Source of the DNA: Thermosinus carboxydivorans Nor1
GTDB taxonomy: Bacteria > Bacillota > Negativicutes > Sporomusales > Thermosinaceae
NCBI RefSeq assembly: GCF_000169155.1
Contig: NZ_AAWL01000004.1
Location: 124,001 to 188,000 of the forward strand
Reading direction: 5' to 3'
DNA: 64,000 nt
The position numbers and the translations under genes were made by a program. Below the pieces are notes generated by a model, which was not told the DNA's origin, ran no database searches, and saw only the letters and a list, made by a program, of their open reading frames with translations. Below, in pieces: positions 17,500 through 27,291 of the stretch (positions are counted from its first letter, which is position 1; every line of letters begins with the position of its first letter).

Positions 17500-17756
17500 A
17501 TGATTTTATTCTACATTAATTGCCAAAATCCTCCTTTACCCTTAGGGCAATATACCTGTTAATATATTAATATTCAATGTGAACAACAAATATCCTCTTT
17601 AACCCCTTGACAAATTAAATAGTTTTTGCTAATGATTACAAGATGACAAAAACCCCGTCCAAGCGGGGCATAGCTTCTGTACTCAGACAGTTCCTTTGCA
17701 ACGTATGACAGTCCATAAGCAGATCACGAACCCAGCGCCAAGCAGTTTAGACATAA
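17500..17756. other. Intergenic region between dgt and dnaG
   Basis: AT-rich spacer. It contains the dgt terminator (17648-17668) and probably the dnaG-rpoD promoter, but I could not pick a convincing -35/-10 pair. No credible small gene is seen. Confidence 0.5.
17648..17668 (-). terminator. Terminator of dgt
   Basis: CCCCG...CGGGG, read on the minus strand, is followed by GTTTTTG, about 90 bases after the dgt stop. Confidence 0.78.
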
Positions 17757-18751
17757 TCATCCCAGTCCCCACTTGGAAGGTATAAACAAGTTTTCAAAAA
17801 GACTAATTGCGTAAGAATCCGTAAGACCGGCAATATAATCTATTACCGTTACTTGGAGCCCCCAACGCTCTTCCCGGTCAAGAAATTCCTGCGGCAGACG
17901 GCCGGGATGAGCCATAAAATAATCATAGAGCTTATGGATGACATATTTGGCTTTTGTCCTATCCGGTTCAAGTTCGGCCGAGTGATAAATTTTCTGGAAC
18001 ATAAACTCACGAAACTCGTCCATAGCTTCTTGCACTGCCGACGACATCCGAATTTCGCTTTGGCCGTCCGAAGCCTGAATCATATCCGACACCATAACCG
18101 TAATCATACTGGACGGGTTGGTTCCAAGGATACGGGATACTCTTTCCGGGAGGTCAGTAGGTCTAAGCATACCGGCGCGAATGCCGTCATCGTAATCATG
18201 ACAAAGGTAGGCGATACGATCACCAATCCGCACAATGTTGCCCTCAAGCGTAAACGGTTTGTTAGGACCGGTATGATTAACAATGCCATCTTTGACTTCA
18301 AGGGTTAAATTAAGCCCCTGGCCGTTACGCTCCAGATAATCCACGACCCGCAAACTCTGTTCGTTGTGATTGAATGACCGATGATTTCCCGCAAGGCATA
18401 TTCGCCAGCATGGCCAAAAGGGGTGTGGCCGACATCATGGCCAAGCGCAATGGCCTCGGTCAAATCTTCATTGAGCCTAAGTCCCCTGGCAATGGTGCGC
18501 GATATTTGTGCTACTTCTAAACTGTGGGTCATCCGCATGCGATAGTGATCACCCGGAGCAATATATACCTGTGTTTTATGTTTTAAGCGCCGAAACGCTT
18601 TACTGTGAATAATGCGGTCCCGGTCCCGTTGAAAAGAAGTGCGAAAGTCACACGGCTGTTCCTCACGGTCCCGAACAGCATCACGGCTCTTGGCGGCATA
18701 AGGAGACAGCAATTTGTATTCAATTTCTTCCAGACGCTCACGTACCTTCAT
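17757..18751 (-). pseudogene. dgt: Deoxyguanosinetriphosphate triphosphohydrolase-like HD protein, frameshifted
   Basis: HD-domain dNTPase that cleaves dNTPs to nucleoside and triphosphate. Two overlapping frames carry it. The upstream one holds the first metal ligands (THSLEVAQ and [15 protein letters not shown]); the downstream one holds the remaining part ([20 protein letters not shown]). The join falls at 18372-18376, where GGTCATTCAATCAC would read [13 protein letters not shown] if one T were added to the TT pair. With that base the protein is about 331 residues and otherwise complete. It may be a sequencing error or a true knock-out. It lies directly upstream of dnaG-rpoD. Confidence 0.85.
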
Positions 18752-18893
18752 ACTCTCCCCTCCATTCTTACCATGATTTTACAACCTCATTATATCATTC
18801 CTCTTGCAAATATTGCGAAATCATCCCAAATATTTACTATACACTTACAGGTCCAAAATTTGTTATAATTGGTTTAGAAGGAAGGTTGATCAC

Positions 18894-19367
18894 ATGCGGA
18901 AAAGAATTATCCTACTCACTATTCTGCTTTTAGTAGCCCTTACCGCAACGGCGCTGGCGGCGAAACTTTCATTTAAGGCCGATCGCCAATACTTTGATTT
19001 CAGTACCGGCTTGCACGTCCTCAGTGGCAATGTACAGATTGAAATCGGAACGCGGACTATCACCGCCGGTGAGGCAAGGGTAAACCTGGCTACTATGGAA
19101 GTTTGGGCCTCCGGCGGAATAACGGTCACGCAGAATGACTTGTATTTTACCGGCGACACTGTTTATGTATATGCGAAAGACAGCGCCGAAATAAGCGGCG
19201 GCGTCGTACTGACCCGCGACGGTCTCAAAATTTCGGCCGATAGCGTAGACTACAACTGGCGCACTAAAACGGCGGTATTCAAGGGTAATGTACAAGTATC
19301 GCAAAACGGGACTGTTTGGTCAGCCGCAACAGTAACCTACAATGTAAAAACCAATACCATTCTATAA
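18894..19367 (+). CDS. LptA/OstA-like periplasmic lipopolysaccharide-transport protein
   Basis: A 157-residue secreted protein with an N-terminal signal sequence (RKRIILLTILLLVALTATA, cleaved near ALA). The OstA/LptA beta-jellyroll follows, visible as repeated strands such as FDFSTGLHVLSGNVQIE, AEISGGVVLTRDGLKIS and TAVFKGNVQV. LptA bridges LPS from the inner to the outer membrane, so this points to a diderm, LPS-bearing cell. I start at ATG 18894 because GAAGGAAGG precedes it and the signal peptide begins there. No other lpt gene is adjacent. A TATAAT at 18864 is a possible -10. Confidence 0.83.
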   Translation: MRKRIILLTILLLVALTATALAAKLSFKADRQYFDFSTGLHVLSGNVQIEIGTRTITAGEARVNLATMEVWASGGITVTQNDLYFTGDTVYVYAKDSAEISGGVVLTRDGLKISADSVDYNWRTKTAVFKGNVQVSQNGTVWSAATVTYNVKTNTIL

Positions 19368-19379
19368 TTCACAGGGGAA

Positions 19380-19411
19380 AACCCCAGCCAGCGACATGCG
19401 CGGCTGGGGTT
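19380..19411. terminator. Bidirectional terminator between lptA-like gene and ppdR
   Basis: The perfect stem AACCCCAGCC...GGCTGGGGTT lies between two convergent genes. Confidence 0.8.
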
Positions 19412-19414
19412 AAT

Positions 19415-20239
19415 TCATCTTGCATTCGCGTTCTTTTGCGCAATCTCAAGTACTTTATTGGCCGTTTCCTCGATCGCCTTATTTGATACGTCAATGATTG
19501 GGCAACGCAGCTTACGCATGATAGCGCGGGCATACTCCAACTCTTCGGTTATTCGCTCCAGATTGGCATAGTTGGCATCAGCCGATAAGCCCATTGCCTT
19601 TAAGCGTTCGGCGCGAATTTCATTCAGTTTGAACGGGTCAATAACTAAACCGACAATCTTTTGCGGCGGAATTTGAAATAATTCCTCCGGCGGCGGCACT
19701 TCCGGCACAAGCGGTACATTGGCCACTTTTAGTTTTTTGTGGGCCAAATACATGCTAAGCGGTGTCTTGGACGTGCGCGATACACCGATAATCACCATGT
19801 CGGCTTTGTGCAAACCCCAAGGGTTTTTGCCATCATCATATTTTACGGCAAACTCTACCGCCTCAACCCGTTTAAAATACTCCTGGTCCAGCTTATGCAC
19901 CAGTCCCGGTTTGAGTTTGGGTTCGGTTCCCGCAATTTTTTGGACGGCTGTAATCATGGGCCCCATAATGTCGACAGTTGTAATTCCAAAGCGCTCTGCC
20001 TGCACCTTTAACGCTTCCCGCAGGTCGGGTGATACAAGCGTATGGCAGATGACGCTGCGCTGTGTTGATGCTTCCCTCACTACCTCCTCAATTTGCTCCA
20101 CCGAGTTGATATAGGGAACACGGATAATGTCAAACTTACCGGAATTAAATTGACTGGCAGTCGCCCGGGCCACCATTTCAGCCGTTTCCCCAATTGAATC
20201 GGAAATCGCATAAATAACTGGTAAAGACGTAATAGTCAT
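19415..20239 (-). CDS. PEP synthase / PPDK regulatory protein (kinase-phosphorylase, DUF299)
   Basis: A 274-residue bifunctional regulator that inactivates pyruvate-phosphate-dikinase-type enzymes by ADP-dependent phosphorylation of a threonine, and reactivates them by phosphorolysis. The P-loop GVSRTSKT is at residues 152-159 and the DUF299 N-terminus reads IYAISDSIGETAEMV. It overlaps ccpN by one base (TAATG) with AGGAGG upstream, and lies next to ppsA. PEP synthase is therefore the probable target, most likely at T414 near the catalytic H416. Bacillus has the same pairing as yqzB-yqfL. Confidence 0.9.
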   Translation of the reverse strand: MTITSLPVIYAISDSIGETAEMVARATASQFNSGKFDIIRVPYINSVEQIEEVVREASTQRSVICHTLVSPDLREALKVQAERFGITTVDIMGPMITAVQKIAGTEPKLKPGLVHKLDQEYFKRVEAVEFAVKYDDGKNPWGLHKADMVIIGVSRTSKTPLSMYLAHKKLKVANVPLVPEVPPPEELFQIPPQKIVGLVIDPFKLNEIRAERLKAMGLSADANYANLERITEELEYARAIMRKLRCPIIDVSNKAIEETANKVLEIAQKNANAR

Positions 20240-20874
20240 TACCTCCTTTTACCTTCGCCGAGTTCAACAAATAGCCTGGTAATATTCGTTTTCGTCAGGC
20301 GTCCCACCACTTCATATGTCTTATCCGCCGCCAAAGGACGGACGACCGGCAAGCTGTCAACCTCGTTGTCAATAATCTTTTTCGCGGCCTCCAGCACGGA
20401 TTCATCCGCAGTGGTCACAATAATCTTGGTCATCGGCGTCATAATAACTTTGACCGGCACTTTGTGTAAATCGCCACTACCCATGGCAATTTTTAGTAAG
20501 TCTTTGCGGGAAACCACTCCTGCCAATATTCCGCCCTGCTCGACCACATATACTGTTCCCACATCTTCCAGGAACATGGTGACAATTACATCGTAGGCGC
20601 TTGTATTGGTAGGAACGACAACAGGTACGGACTGGACGTCCCGAACCTTAATGCGACTGATTTCCTCGACTAGCATATTAAAGGCATTTTTACCGGTATA
20701 GTAATATCCAACTTTGGGACGTGCATCGATGATGCCGGCCATTACCAAAATTGCCAGATCGGGTCGCAAAGCCGCCCGGGTAACGTTCAGGCGTTCAGCG
20801 ATTTGTTCCCCGGTAATGGGTCCCTCGGTGCGCACAATTTCCGCAATCTTTTCTTGCCGGGGTGTTAAAGCGAT
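20239..20874 (-). CDS. ccpN: CcpN-like HTH/CBS transcriptional repressor of gluconeogenesis
   Basis: An N-terminal winged helix (ITGEQIAERLNVTRAALR) followed by two CBS domains (about residues 80-205), matching CcpN/YqzB, which represses gluconeogenic genes and senses nucleotides. The open frame continues upstream of the first usual start (GTG 20835) through residues resembling the family N-terminus, LTPRQEKIAEIV. The only possible start there is ATC at 20874, behind a run of seven G. It gives 211 residues, close to the expected length. An ATC start is rare, so it may be real or a base error. It is cotranscribed with ppdR, and ppsA lies just upstream on the same strand. Confidence 0.82.
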   Translation of the reverse strand: MALTPRQEKIAEIVRTEGPITGEQIAERLNVTRAALRPDLAILVMAGIIDARPKVGYYYTGKNAFNMLVEEISRIKVRDVQSVPVVVPTNTSAYDVIVTMFLEDVGTVYVVEQGGILAGVVSRKDLLKIAMGSGDLHKVPVKVIMTPMTKIIVTTADESVLEAAKKIIDNEVDSLPVVRPLAADKTYEVVGRLTKTNITRLFVELGEGKRR

Positions 20875-20959
20875 GATGAACCCCCCCTTCTTACTGATAT
20901 TTCGGATATATACGCTAAAAGTAGGCTAATTCCTTTTTCGTGCCAACATAAAGTTTGAT

Positions 20960-23356
20960 TTACCAGGTATAATCCTCTTTATCAACCAAACCACGACCGG
21001 TCAGTTTATCCAGTATAAGCCGCTGCTCGACCTGCGCCACCAATTTTTTAGTCGCTTTAACCGCATCCGGATTAACGGAAATAGAATCAATACCGCTTTT
21101 AACCAAAAACTCAGTAAAATCAGGATACACGCTGGGCGCCTGCCCACAAATAGATACCGTTTTGCCGTCACGGTGAGCTACTTCAATCAGGTGGCGGATT
21201 GCCCGTTTCACCGCCAAGTCCCTCTCGTCGAAAATATGAGCAACTGTTTCGTTATCGCGGTCACAGCCAAGCAGAAGCATCGTCAGGTCGTTAGAGCCGA
21301 TAGAATAACCGTCGACAAATTGATTGAATTGATCGGCAAGGATAATATTGGTGGGGATTTCCGCCATAAGCCATACTTTAAAATCCGGCCCGCGTCTTAA
21401 TCCTTCCGCGGCCATTAAGGTCGTCACTTTGGCAGCCTCTTCAACTGTGCGACAGAAAGGTATCATAACATACAAATTCTTAAATCCGTATTCTTCCCGC
21501 ACTTTGCGCACCGCTTTAATTTCCAGCTTAAACGCCTCAATATATTTGGGGTCATAGTAGCGCGAAGCACCGCGCCAGCCCAGCAGGGCACTGGGTTCAT
21601 AAGGCTCATAGCGGTCGCCGCCTTTTAGTTCGCGATACTCACTGGACTTGAAATCGCTAAACCTGAGCACAACCGGCCTGGGCGCCATCGCCTGGCACAC
21701 CTTGCGCATACCGTCGGCCAAACCGTCCACAACCCTGTCCGGGCGGCCAGTTTCGATCAAATACAGCGGGTGTTCGTGAATATAGGTCGTCCAGATAAAT
21801 TCCTCCCGCATCAAGCCAATACCGTCACATGGCAACATGGCATAACGCTCGGCTAAATCGGGATCGCCAAGATTCATGTATACTTTCGTACCGGTAACAG
21901 GGAAAGTTTCGGCAGCCGTTATGGCTTGGATGCTCTCCACCGCCGTTTGGGAGGCGACTAAGTCACTGATGGTACCGGCATATACTATGCCATTAGTGGC
22001 ATCGACAGTAATTTCGGCCCCGTCTGGAATGACTGCCGTAGCAGGATTCCCGCGGCTTTTGGTCCCTACTATACAGGGAATACCGAGTTCACGGCTGACA
22101 ATGGAAGCGTGACAAGTCATACCGCCGGCATTAGTAATAATCGCGCGAGCTTTTTTCATAGCCGGGACCCAGTCGGGCGCCGTCATTTCGGTAATGAGAA
22201 TTTCGCCCTCCCGGAAAGTGTCAATCATAGAAGGATCCAGAATGACATGAGCTTTACCCACTACCCGGCCCGGGCTGGCAGGCAGACCTTTGGTCAGTAT
22301 TTTACGGTTAGCGCCGTCTACTGCATGAGCTGGTTCAACGCCAGCACCTTTTTCTTTATTTCGACGCGACCATACGGTCTCAGGGCGAGCCTGTAAAATC
22401 CAAATTTTATTATTACGCTCGTCAATACCCCATTCAATATCCATGTAGGAACCGTAATGCTTCTCAATATCTAGTGCATACCGGGCCAATTCCCGGATTT
22501 GGCTGTCGGTGAGAACAGGGGCATTGACCATCTCAGGCGGTACAGGCTTCTCCTCGCAACCACCGACCGGGTTTCGCACCAGCATAATCGGCTTTTCGTG
22601 GACATTACTTTTTTCGATAGCCAAATCTTGCTTACGCACTAAAAAATTATCGGGAGTAACGACGCCTTGAACAATATATTCTCCCAATCCCCAGGCCCCT
22701 TCAATGAGAATATGGGTATCATTCCCAGTCGCTACGTCCACGGTAAACATAACACCAGACGCTCTGGAAAAGACCATCATCTGCACCACGGCGCTAAGAG
22801 CTACGTCCAAATGGGCAAAATTCTTTTTCACGCGATAATACACAGCCCGATCAGTAAAAGTGGACGCATAGCACTCCTTCACCTTTTCCACGACCTGTTC
22901 AGCGCCTCGTACATTGAGATAACTTTCTTGCTGGCCGGCAAAACTGGCGTCAGGGAGGTCTTCAGCGGTTGCACTGGAACGCACCGCAACAAAGGGGTCA
23001 ACCTCTCCTGCCCGCTTGCCTAATTCCAGATAGGCGGCCGTAATTTCCCCGACCAATTCAGTAGGCATAGGGGCATCCATAATAGCCTTGCGGATAGCGG
23101 CACTTACTTCCCGCAATTTGCGGCTATCCTCAACATCATCAAGTTGTCCCAAAAGTTCAGCAACTTTTGCTTCCAATCCACTATGCTTAATAAAATAGCG
23201 GTATGCCGCTGCCGTTGTGGCAAAGCCAAAAGGTACTGGCACTTTAGTGCGCGATGTCAACTCACCCAACGAAGCTGATTTGCCACCGACAATTGCTACA
23301 TCTTCTTTGCCAATCTCATCAAACCACAATACTAATTTTTCTTCCTTATTTACCAT
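20960..23356 (-). CDS. ppsA: Phosphoenolpyruvate synthase
   Basis: A 798-residue enzyme that makes PEP from pyruvate and ATP for gluconeogenesis. The ATP-grasp region includes VRSSATAEDLPDASFAGQ near residue 126. The swivelling phosphohistidine domain has GGMTCHASIV, with catalytic H416 and regulatory T414. The C-terminal barrel ends with the active-site cysteine in LLGCDRDNE. It lacks the long insertions of PPDK, so PEP synthase is preferred. A 16-bp palindrome lies upstream; the downstream neighbours are the probable repressor and modifying enzyme. Confidence 0.93.
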   Translation of the reverse strand: MVNKEEKLVLWFDEIGKEDVAIVGGKSASLGELTSRTKVPVPFGFATTAAAYRYFIKHSGLEAKVAELLGQLDDVEDSRKLREVSAAIRKAIMDAPMPTELVGEITAAYLELGKRAGEVDPFVAVRSSATAEDLPDASFAGQQESYLNVRGAEQVVEKVKECYASTFTDRAVYYRVKKNFAHLDVALSAVVQMMVFSRASGVMFTVDVATGNDTHILIEGAWGLGEYIVQGVVTPDNFLVRKQDLAIEKSNVHEKPIMLVRNPVGGCEEKPVPPEMVNAPVLTDSQIRELARYALDIEKHYGSYMDIEWGIDERNNKIWILQARPETVWSRRNKEKGAGVEPAHAVDGANRKILTKGLPASPGRVVGKAHVILDPSMIDTFREGEILITEMTAPDWVPAMKKARAIITNAGGMTCHASIVSRELGIPCIVGTKSRGNPATAVIPDGAEITVDATNGIVYAGTISDLVASQTAVESIQAITAAETFPVTGTKVYMNLGDPDLAERYAMLPCDGIGLMREEFIWTTYIHEHPLYLIETGRPDRVVDGLADGMRKVCQAMAPRPVVLRFSDFKSSEYRELKGGDRYEPYEPSALLGWRGASRYYDPKYIEAFKLEIKAVRKVREEYGFKNLYVMIPFCRTVEEAAKVTTLMAAEGLRRGPDFKVWLMAEIPTNIILADQFNQFVDGYSIGSNDLTMLLLGCDRDNETVAHIFDERDLAVKRAIRHLIEVAHRDGKTVSICGQAPSVYPDFTEFLVKSGIDSISVNPDAVKATKKLVAQVEQRLILDKLTGRGLVDKEDYTW

Positions 23357-23400
23357 AAGACCCTCCCAATTATGCTATACTTTAAAAGTAAAACCCCTTA

Positions 23401-23416
23401 TATAGTATATACTATA
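23401..23416. promoter_or_regulatory. 16-bp palindrome upstream of ppsA, candidate CcpN operator
   Basis: TATAGTATATACTATA is a perfect inverted repeat about 45 bases before the ppsA ATG, inside the probable promoter region. Its half-sites resemble the AT-rich sites reported for CcpN, but the match is partial and I could not test it. Confidence 0.45.
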
Positions 23417-23495
23417 TTTAAAATGCGTTTCCTTCTTTGCCAGCCATGACAATAATTTTTATTTTTAACTTCCCATTTTGCCGGCATAGTAATAC

Positions 23496-23525
23496 AAAAA
23501 CCTGTACCCGAAGGCACAGGTTTTT
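23496..23525 (-). terminator. Terminator of glyQS
   Basis: AAAACCTGT...ACAGGTTTT with T-runs lies 12 bp after the glyS stop. Confidence 0.88.
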
Positions 23526-23537
23526 GAAAATATGGCT

Positions 23538-25595
23538 CTAAACAATTTTGCTAAGATCGGCTACGTTTGCCGTCAAACCGGTAATTGCTTTCAACAAGGC
23601 CAAACGGTTGTTGCGCACTGCCATGTCTTCAACCATTACCATCACAGCCCCAAAGAATGCATCAATCGGGCCGGCCATTTCGGCCATGACCTTAAGTACG
23701 CCAACATAGTCGCGAACGTGCAGCTTTTCTGCCACCGTTTGGCGGGCGCTCAGGTATGCTTGATAGAGATTGTGTTCGGCTTCAGTAGAAAACAATGACG
23801 GATCAATTGTTTCCGTTATTGCGTTTTTCGCCAAATTACCAGCACGAGTAAAGGCCTGAACGGCCCGTTGCATGGCCATGGTGCCGCCTTCGAACGCCAA
23901 CGCTTTGGCCCGCAGCCATGTATCATACAGGTTATCAGTGCCGGCAGCGATGACGGCGTCAATCATGTCATGACGCATACCTTCCTCGGTGAGAATGTTC
24001 TTGATCCGCAAGCGGAAGAAATCGCCAATCTCGTCGATTAGTTTAGTCCGCCGGTCAGGGTCATGAATGCCCAGCAGATCCATTGTATGCTGCACCATTT
24101 CGGTCAGCGACAAGTGATACTTTGCATCAATTAAAATATTTACAATCCCCAACGCCTGCCGCCTTAGCGCATAGGGATCCTGCGAACCGGTGGGAATGAG
24201 ACCACGGCTAAAGGTGGCGACAATGTTATCCAGTTTATCGGCAATACCAACTACCCTGCCGGCCGGGCTTTGCGGCAGTTTATCGCCAGCAAAGCGGGGT
24301 AAATAGTGTTCAAATATCGCCTGCGCGACCGCCTCAGGCTCACCGCTTAGCCGCGCGTATTCCCGCCCCATAATGCCCTGTAGTTCGGTAAATTCGTACA
24401 CCATGCCGGTAACAAGGTCAGCCTTTGCCAGATAGGCACTGCGTTCAATGGTTGGAATTTCGCTTTCCGGCAGGCCGGCTTTCCGGGCAATGACGGCAGC
24501 CAACCGCGCAAGCCGTAATGTTTTGTCATACAAGGTGCCAAGACCTTCCTGGAAAACGATAGTCTTGAGTTTTTCCACCCGCTCGGCAAGCGGTGTCTTT
24601 TGATCCTCAGTAAAGAAAAATTGAGCGTCGGCGAGACGGGCTTTAAGCACCCGCTCATTGCCATGACGGACAATATCAATATACTCGGCACCACCGTTAC
24701 GAACGGTTATAAAGACCGGTAACAGTTTTCCATCCTTGCCGAAGACCGGGAAGTAACGCTGATGCTCTCGCATAGGCGTAATAACGACCTCCGGCGGCAA
24801 GGATAAATATTTCTCTTCAAACCGGCCATAAAGGGCAGTAGGGTATTCCACCAGGTAAACTACTTCTTCCAGCAGTTCCTCATCGATACTGACTACACCT
24901 CCCTGGTCAACGGCAATGCTTTCGACTTGCTCGCGAATAACACGCCGCCGCACGTCTTGATCAACCATGACATGATGTTCGGCCAGTTTGGCGAAATAGT
25001 CATCCGGCGAAGAGATTACTACCGGCCCTTTGCTCAAAAAGCGGTGCCCTTGCGTCATATTGCCGGACGCGACCCCGGCTAAGGTAAAGGGAACTACTTC
25101 ATTACCATAAAGCGCTACCAGCCAGCGAATGGGCCGGGCAAACCGCACATCCAAATCGCCCCAGCGCATGTTCTTGGGAAAACTTAACGCTAAAATAATT
25201 TCGGGCAGCAAAATTGGCAGGATTTCTTGAACAGGACGACCTGCTTCCTCGACAATCGCGTAAACATAGCCATCCTTGGCGACTAATTGACTGACGTCTA
25301 CGCCCTGACTGCGAGCAAATCCCAAGGCCGCTTTCGTAGGTAGACCTTTTTCGTCATAAGCAATTTTCAGGGATGGCCCTTTGTTCTCACTCTTGCGGTC
25401 AGTTTGTTTTTCCTCGACCTGATACACGATCAGCGCCAGCCGGCGAGGGGTACCAACCACCCGGACATTACTAAAACTAACACGATATGTTTCCAGTTTA
25501 CTTTTCGCGATGCTTTCCAGTTGTGCCAATGCGCCGGGCATAAATTTAGCAGGTATTTCCTCGGTGCCAATTTCCAATAATAAATCTTTAGCCAT
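23538..25595 (-). CDS. glyS: Glycyl-tRNA synthetase beta subunit
   Basis: The 685-residue beta subunit of the heterotetrameric bacterial glycyl-tRNA synthetase, responsible for tRNA recognition. The N-terminus [15 protein letters not shown] is the family signature, and the HD-like region and C-terminal anticodon-binding domain (DALR-like, about 580-680) are present. It overlaps glyQ by 8 bp and is controlled by the T-box upstream of glyQ. Confidence 0.97.
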   Translation of the reverse strand: MAKDLLLEIGTEEIPAKFMPGALAQLESIAKSKLETYRVSFSNVRVVGTPRRLALIVYQVEEKQTDRKSENKGPSLKIAYDEKGLPTKAALGFARSQGVDVSQLVAKDGYVYAIVEEAGRPVQEILPILLPEIILALSFPKNMRWGDLDVRFARPIRWLVALYGNEVVPFTLAGVASGNMTQGHRFLSKGPVVISSPDDYFAKLAEHHVMVDQDVRRRVIREQVESIAVDQGGVVSIDEELLEEVVYLVEYPTALYGRFEEKYLSLPPEVVITPMREHQRYFPVFGKDGKLLPVFITVRNGGAEYIDIVRHGNERVLKARLADAQFFFTEDQKTPLAERVEKLKTIVFQEGLGTLYDKTLRLARLAAVIARKAGLPESEIPTIERSAYLAKADLVTGMVYEFTELQGIMGREYARLSGEPEAVAQAIFEHYLPRFAGDKLPQSPAGRVVGIADKLDNIVATFSRGLIPTGSQDPYALRRQALGIVNILIDAKYHLSLTEMVQHTMDLLGIHDPDRRTKLIDEIGDFFRLRIKNILTEEGMRHDMIDAVIAAGTDNLYDTWLRAKALAFEGGTMAMQRAVQAFTRAGNLAKNAITETIDPSLFSTEAEHNLYQAYLSARQTVAEKLHVRDYVGVLKVMAEMAGPIDAFFGAVMVMVEDMAVRNNRLALLKAITGLTANVADLSKIV

Positions 25596-26472
25596 TATTA
25601 CATCCTCCTTTGAGGAGCGGATAACCTAATTTTTCACGCTGCTCCAGATAGGCCTGCGCGCACAATCGCGCCATATTGCGTACCCGGCCGATAAAACTCG
25701 TCCGTTCACTGACGCTGATTGCCCCGCGCGCATCTAAAAGGTTAAATGTATGCGAACATTTCAGAACATAGTCGTAAGCTGGCAGTACAAAGCCCTTTTC
25801 AATAATGCGAATTGCTTCTTTTTCGTACATCTCAAATAACTGAAATAACATACTGGTATCAGCAAGCTCAAAGTTGTAATGGGAGTGTTCAACTTCATTG
25901 CGATGAAAGACATCGCCATAAGTAATGCCGTCAACCCATTCAATGTCAAATACATTTTCTTTGCCCTGGATATACATGGCCAAACGCTCAAGCCCATACG
26001 TAATTTCTACCGAGACCGGCTTGACATCAATGCTTCCCACTTGCTGGAAATAAGTGAATTGGGTAATTTCCATGCCGTCAAGCCAAACCTCCCAGCCCAG
26101 CCCCCAAGCTCCAAGGGTGGGCGATTCCCAGTTATCTTCGACAAAGCGGATGTCATGCTTGTCCGGATCGATGCCGAGGCGGGCCAGGCTTTCAAGATAT
26201 AACTCCTGGATATTGGCCGGCGACGGCTTCATGATAACCTGGTACTGGTGATGCTGAAACAATCGGTTAGGATTATCGCCGTAACGCCCATCAGTCGGCC
26301 GGCGCGACGGTTCCACATACGCTACATTCCATGGCTCAGGGCCGAGTGCACGAAGAAAGGTGGCGGGATTCATGGTTCCTGCCCCCTTTTCCACATCATA
26401 AGGTTGTTGAATTATGCACTTTTGCTCAGCCCAGAAGTTTTGCAAGGTTAATATAATGTCTTGAAACGTCAT
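25588..26472 (-). CDS. glyQ: Glycyl-tRNA synthetase alpha subunit
   Basis: The 294-residue class II catalytic subunit that makes glycyl-adenylate. Motifs include [34 protein letters not shown], and the late [13 protein letters not shown]. The ATG follows AAGGAGG. The transcript starts some 270 bases upstream and passes through a T-box, so expression rises when uncharged tRNA-Gly accumulates. Confidence 0.97.
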   Translation of the reverse strand: MTFQDIILTLQNFWAEQKCIIQQPYDVEKGAGTMNPATFLRALGPEPWNVAYVEPSRRPTDGRYGDNPNRLFQHHQYQVIMKPSPANIQELYLESLARLGIDPDKHDIRFVEDNWESPTLGAWGLGWEVWLDGMEITQFTYFQQVGSIDVKPVSVEITYGLERLAMYIQGKENVFDIEWVDGITYGDVFHRNEVEHSHYNFELADTSMLFQLFEMYEKEAIRIIEKGFVLPAYDYVLKCSHTFNLLDARGAISVSERTSFIGRVRNMARLCAQAYLEQREKLGYPLLKGGCNNG

Positions 26473-26503
26473 CGTACGCCCTCCTTCTTTATGTAAAAAT
26501 AAA

Positions 26504-26745
26504 AAGCCTCACCATCCGCAGTAACAGTTTTTGTTACAGGGACGGGAGGCTTATCTTCCCGCGGTTCCACCCTGATTGGCCGAATCGGCCCACCTTGGTT
26601 TTATGGCGAGCTTTACTCTTCCGCAGTAAACCGGAATTTCCTCTCGCAGCTTGGGACTGCCTTCGTTTTACGGCGCCAGGCTCACACCCTCCCCGGCTCG
26701 CTGCATGTGTAAAACTACTTGTGTCCCGCATTGCCGTAATTTTTT
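26504..26745 (-). ncRNA. T-box leader of glyQS
   Basis: The minus strand carries the T-box signature AGGGTGGAACCGCGGG (26573-26558), preceded by a large stem I region and followed by a terminator, AAGCCTCCCGTCC...GGATGGTGAGGCTT plus T-run (26552-26504). The T-box sequence can form the competing antiterminator that pairs with the tRNA-Gly acceptor end. I could not assign the specifier GGN codon with certainty by eye. Confidence 0.93.
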
Positions 26746-26751
26746 ATATTC

Positions 26752-26780
26752 ACTATAACAAAAGCGACAAGATTTGTCAA
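26752..26780 (-). promoter_or_regulatory. Sigma-A promoter of glyQS
   Basis: Perfect -35 TTGACA (26780-26775), 17-bp spacer, and -10 TATAGT (26757-26752), placing the start at about 26745, the head of the T-box. Confidence 0.92.
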
Positions 26781-26783
26781 ATT

Positions 26784-27241
26784 TTACAGTAAACCTTTAT
26801 CGATACGTTCGGTCTGAGTATTAGTATTGTCCTGCGCTTCGGTTCGGGAAGAAGCGGTAGCCTCCCTATCAGTATCGTTGCGAACAACTTCAATGGTACA
26901 CCGCTTAAATACGGCAACGAGAACGCCTAAAGCGGCAAGCTGCGGCAGAACAACAGCACCGATGGTCCCCAAAGTAACAGGAATATCAACAAGCGTGCGA
27001 CCGTCATGCTTAATCCGAATTTTAGTTACATTGCCTTCATGAATTATTCTTTTACTTTGTCAATGACTTCCGCCGAGCGGACGGAAAACTCCTCCGCCCA
27101 GGTGTTTTCTTTTTTGCTTTCCAATTCAATCAAAGCCTCGATGACATTACCACCATTGCGTTCCAGGACTTCTTTGGCTTCGCGGTAAGAAACGCCAGTC
27201 CGTTCACGAATGATGTCAATTTTTTCAAGCGTAATTTCCAC
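26784..27241 (-). pseudogene. DUF4342 family small protein, frameshifted
   Basis: The N-terminal part (MEITLEKIDIIRERTG, a UBA-like three-helix domain) and the C-terminal part (LGTIGAVVLPQLAALG, one hydrophobic segment, then a polar tail) are in different frames. Adding one A within GAATAATTC at 27041-27049 restores a continuous protein of about 152 residues with the expected KIRIKHDGRTLVDIPV strand between them. The start is GTG 27241 behind AGGAGG. The function of DUF4342 is unknown; the helical domain resembles those that contact translation factors or ubiquitin folds. It lies between recO and the glyQS promoter. The break may be a sequencing error. Confidence 0.75.
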
Positions 27242-27291
27242 GCAACACACCTCCTCTTTCGTTTGGTTTATTTTTTGCCGAAGCCGGTATT

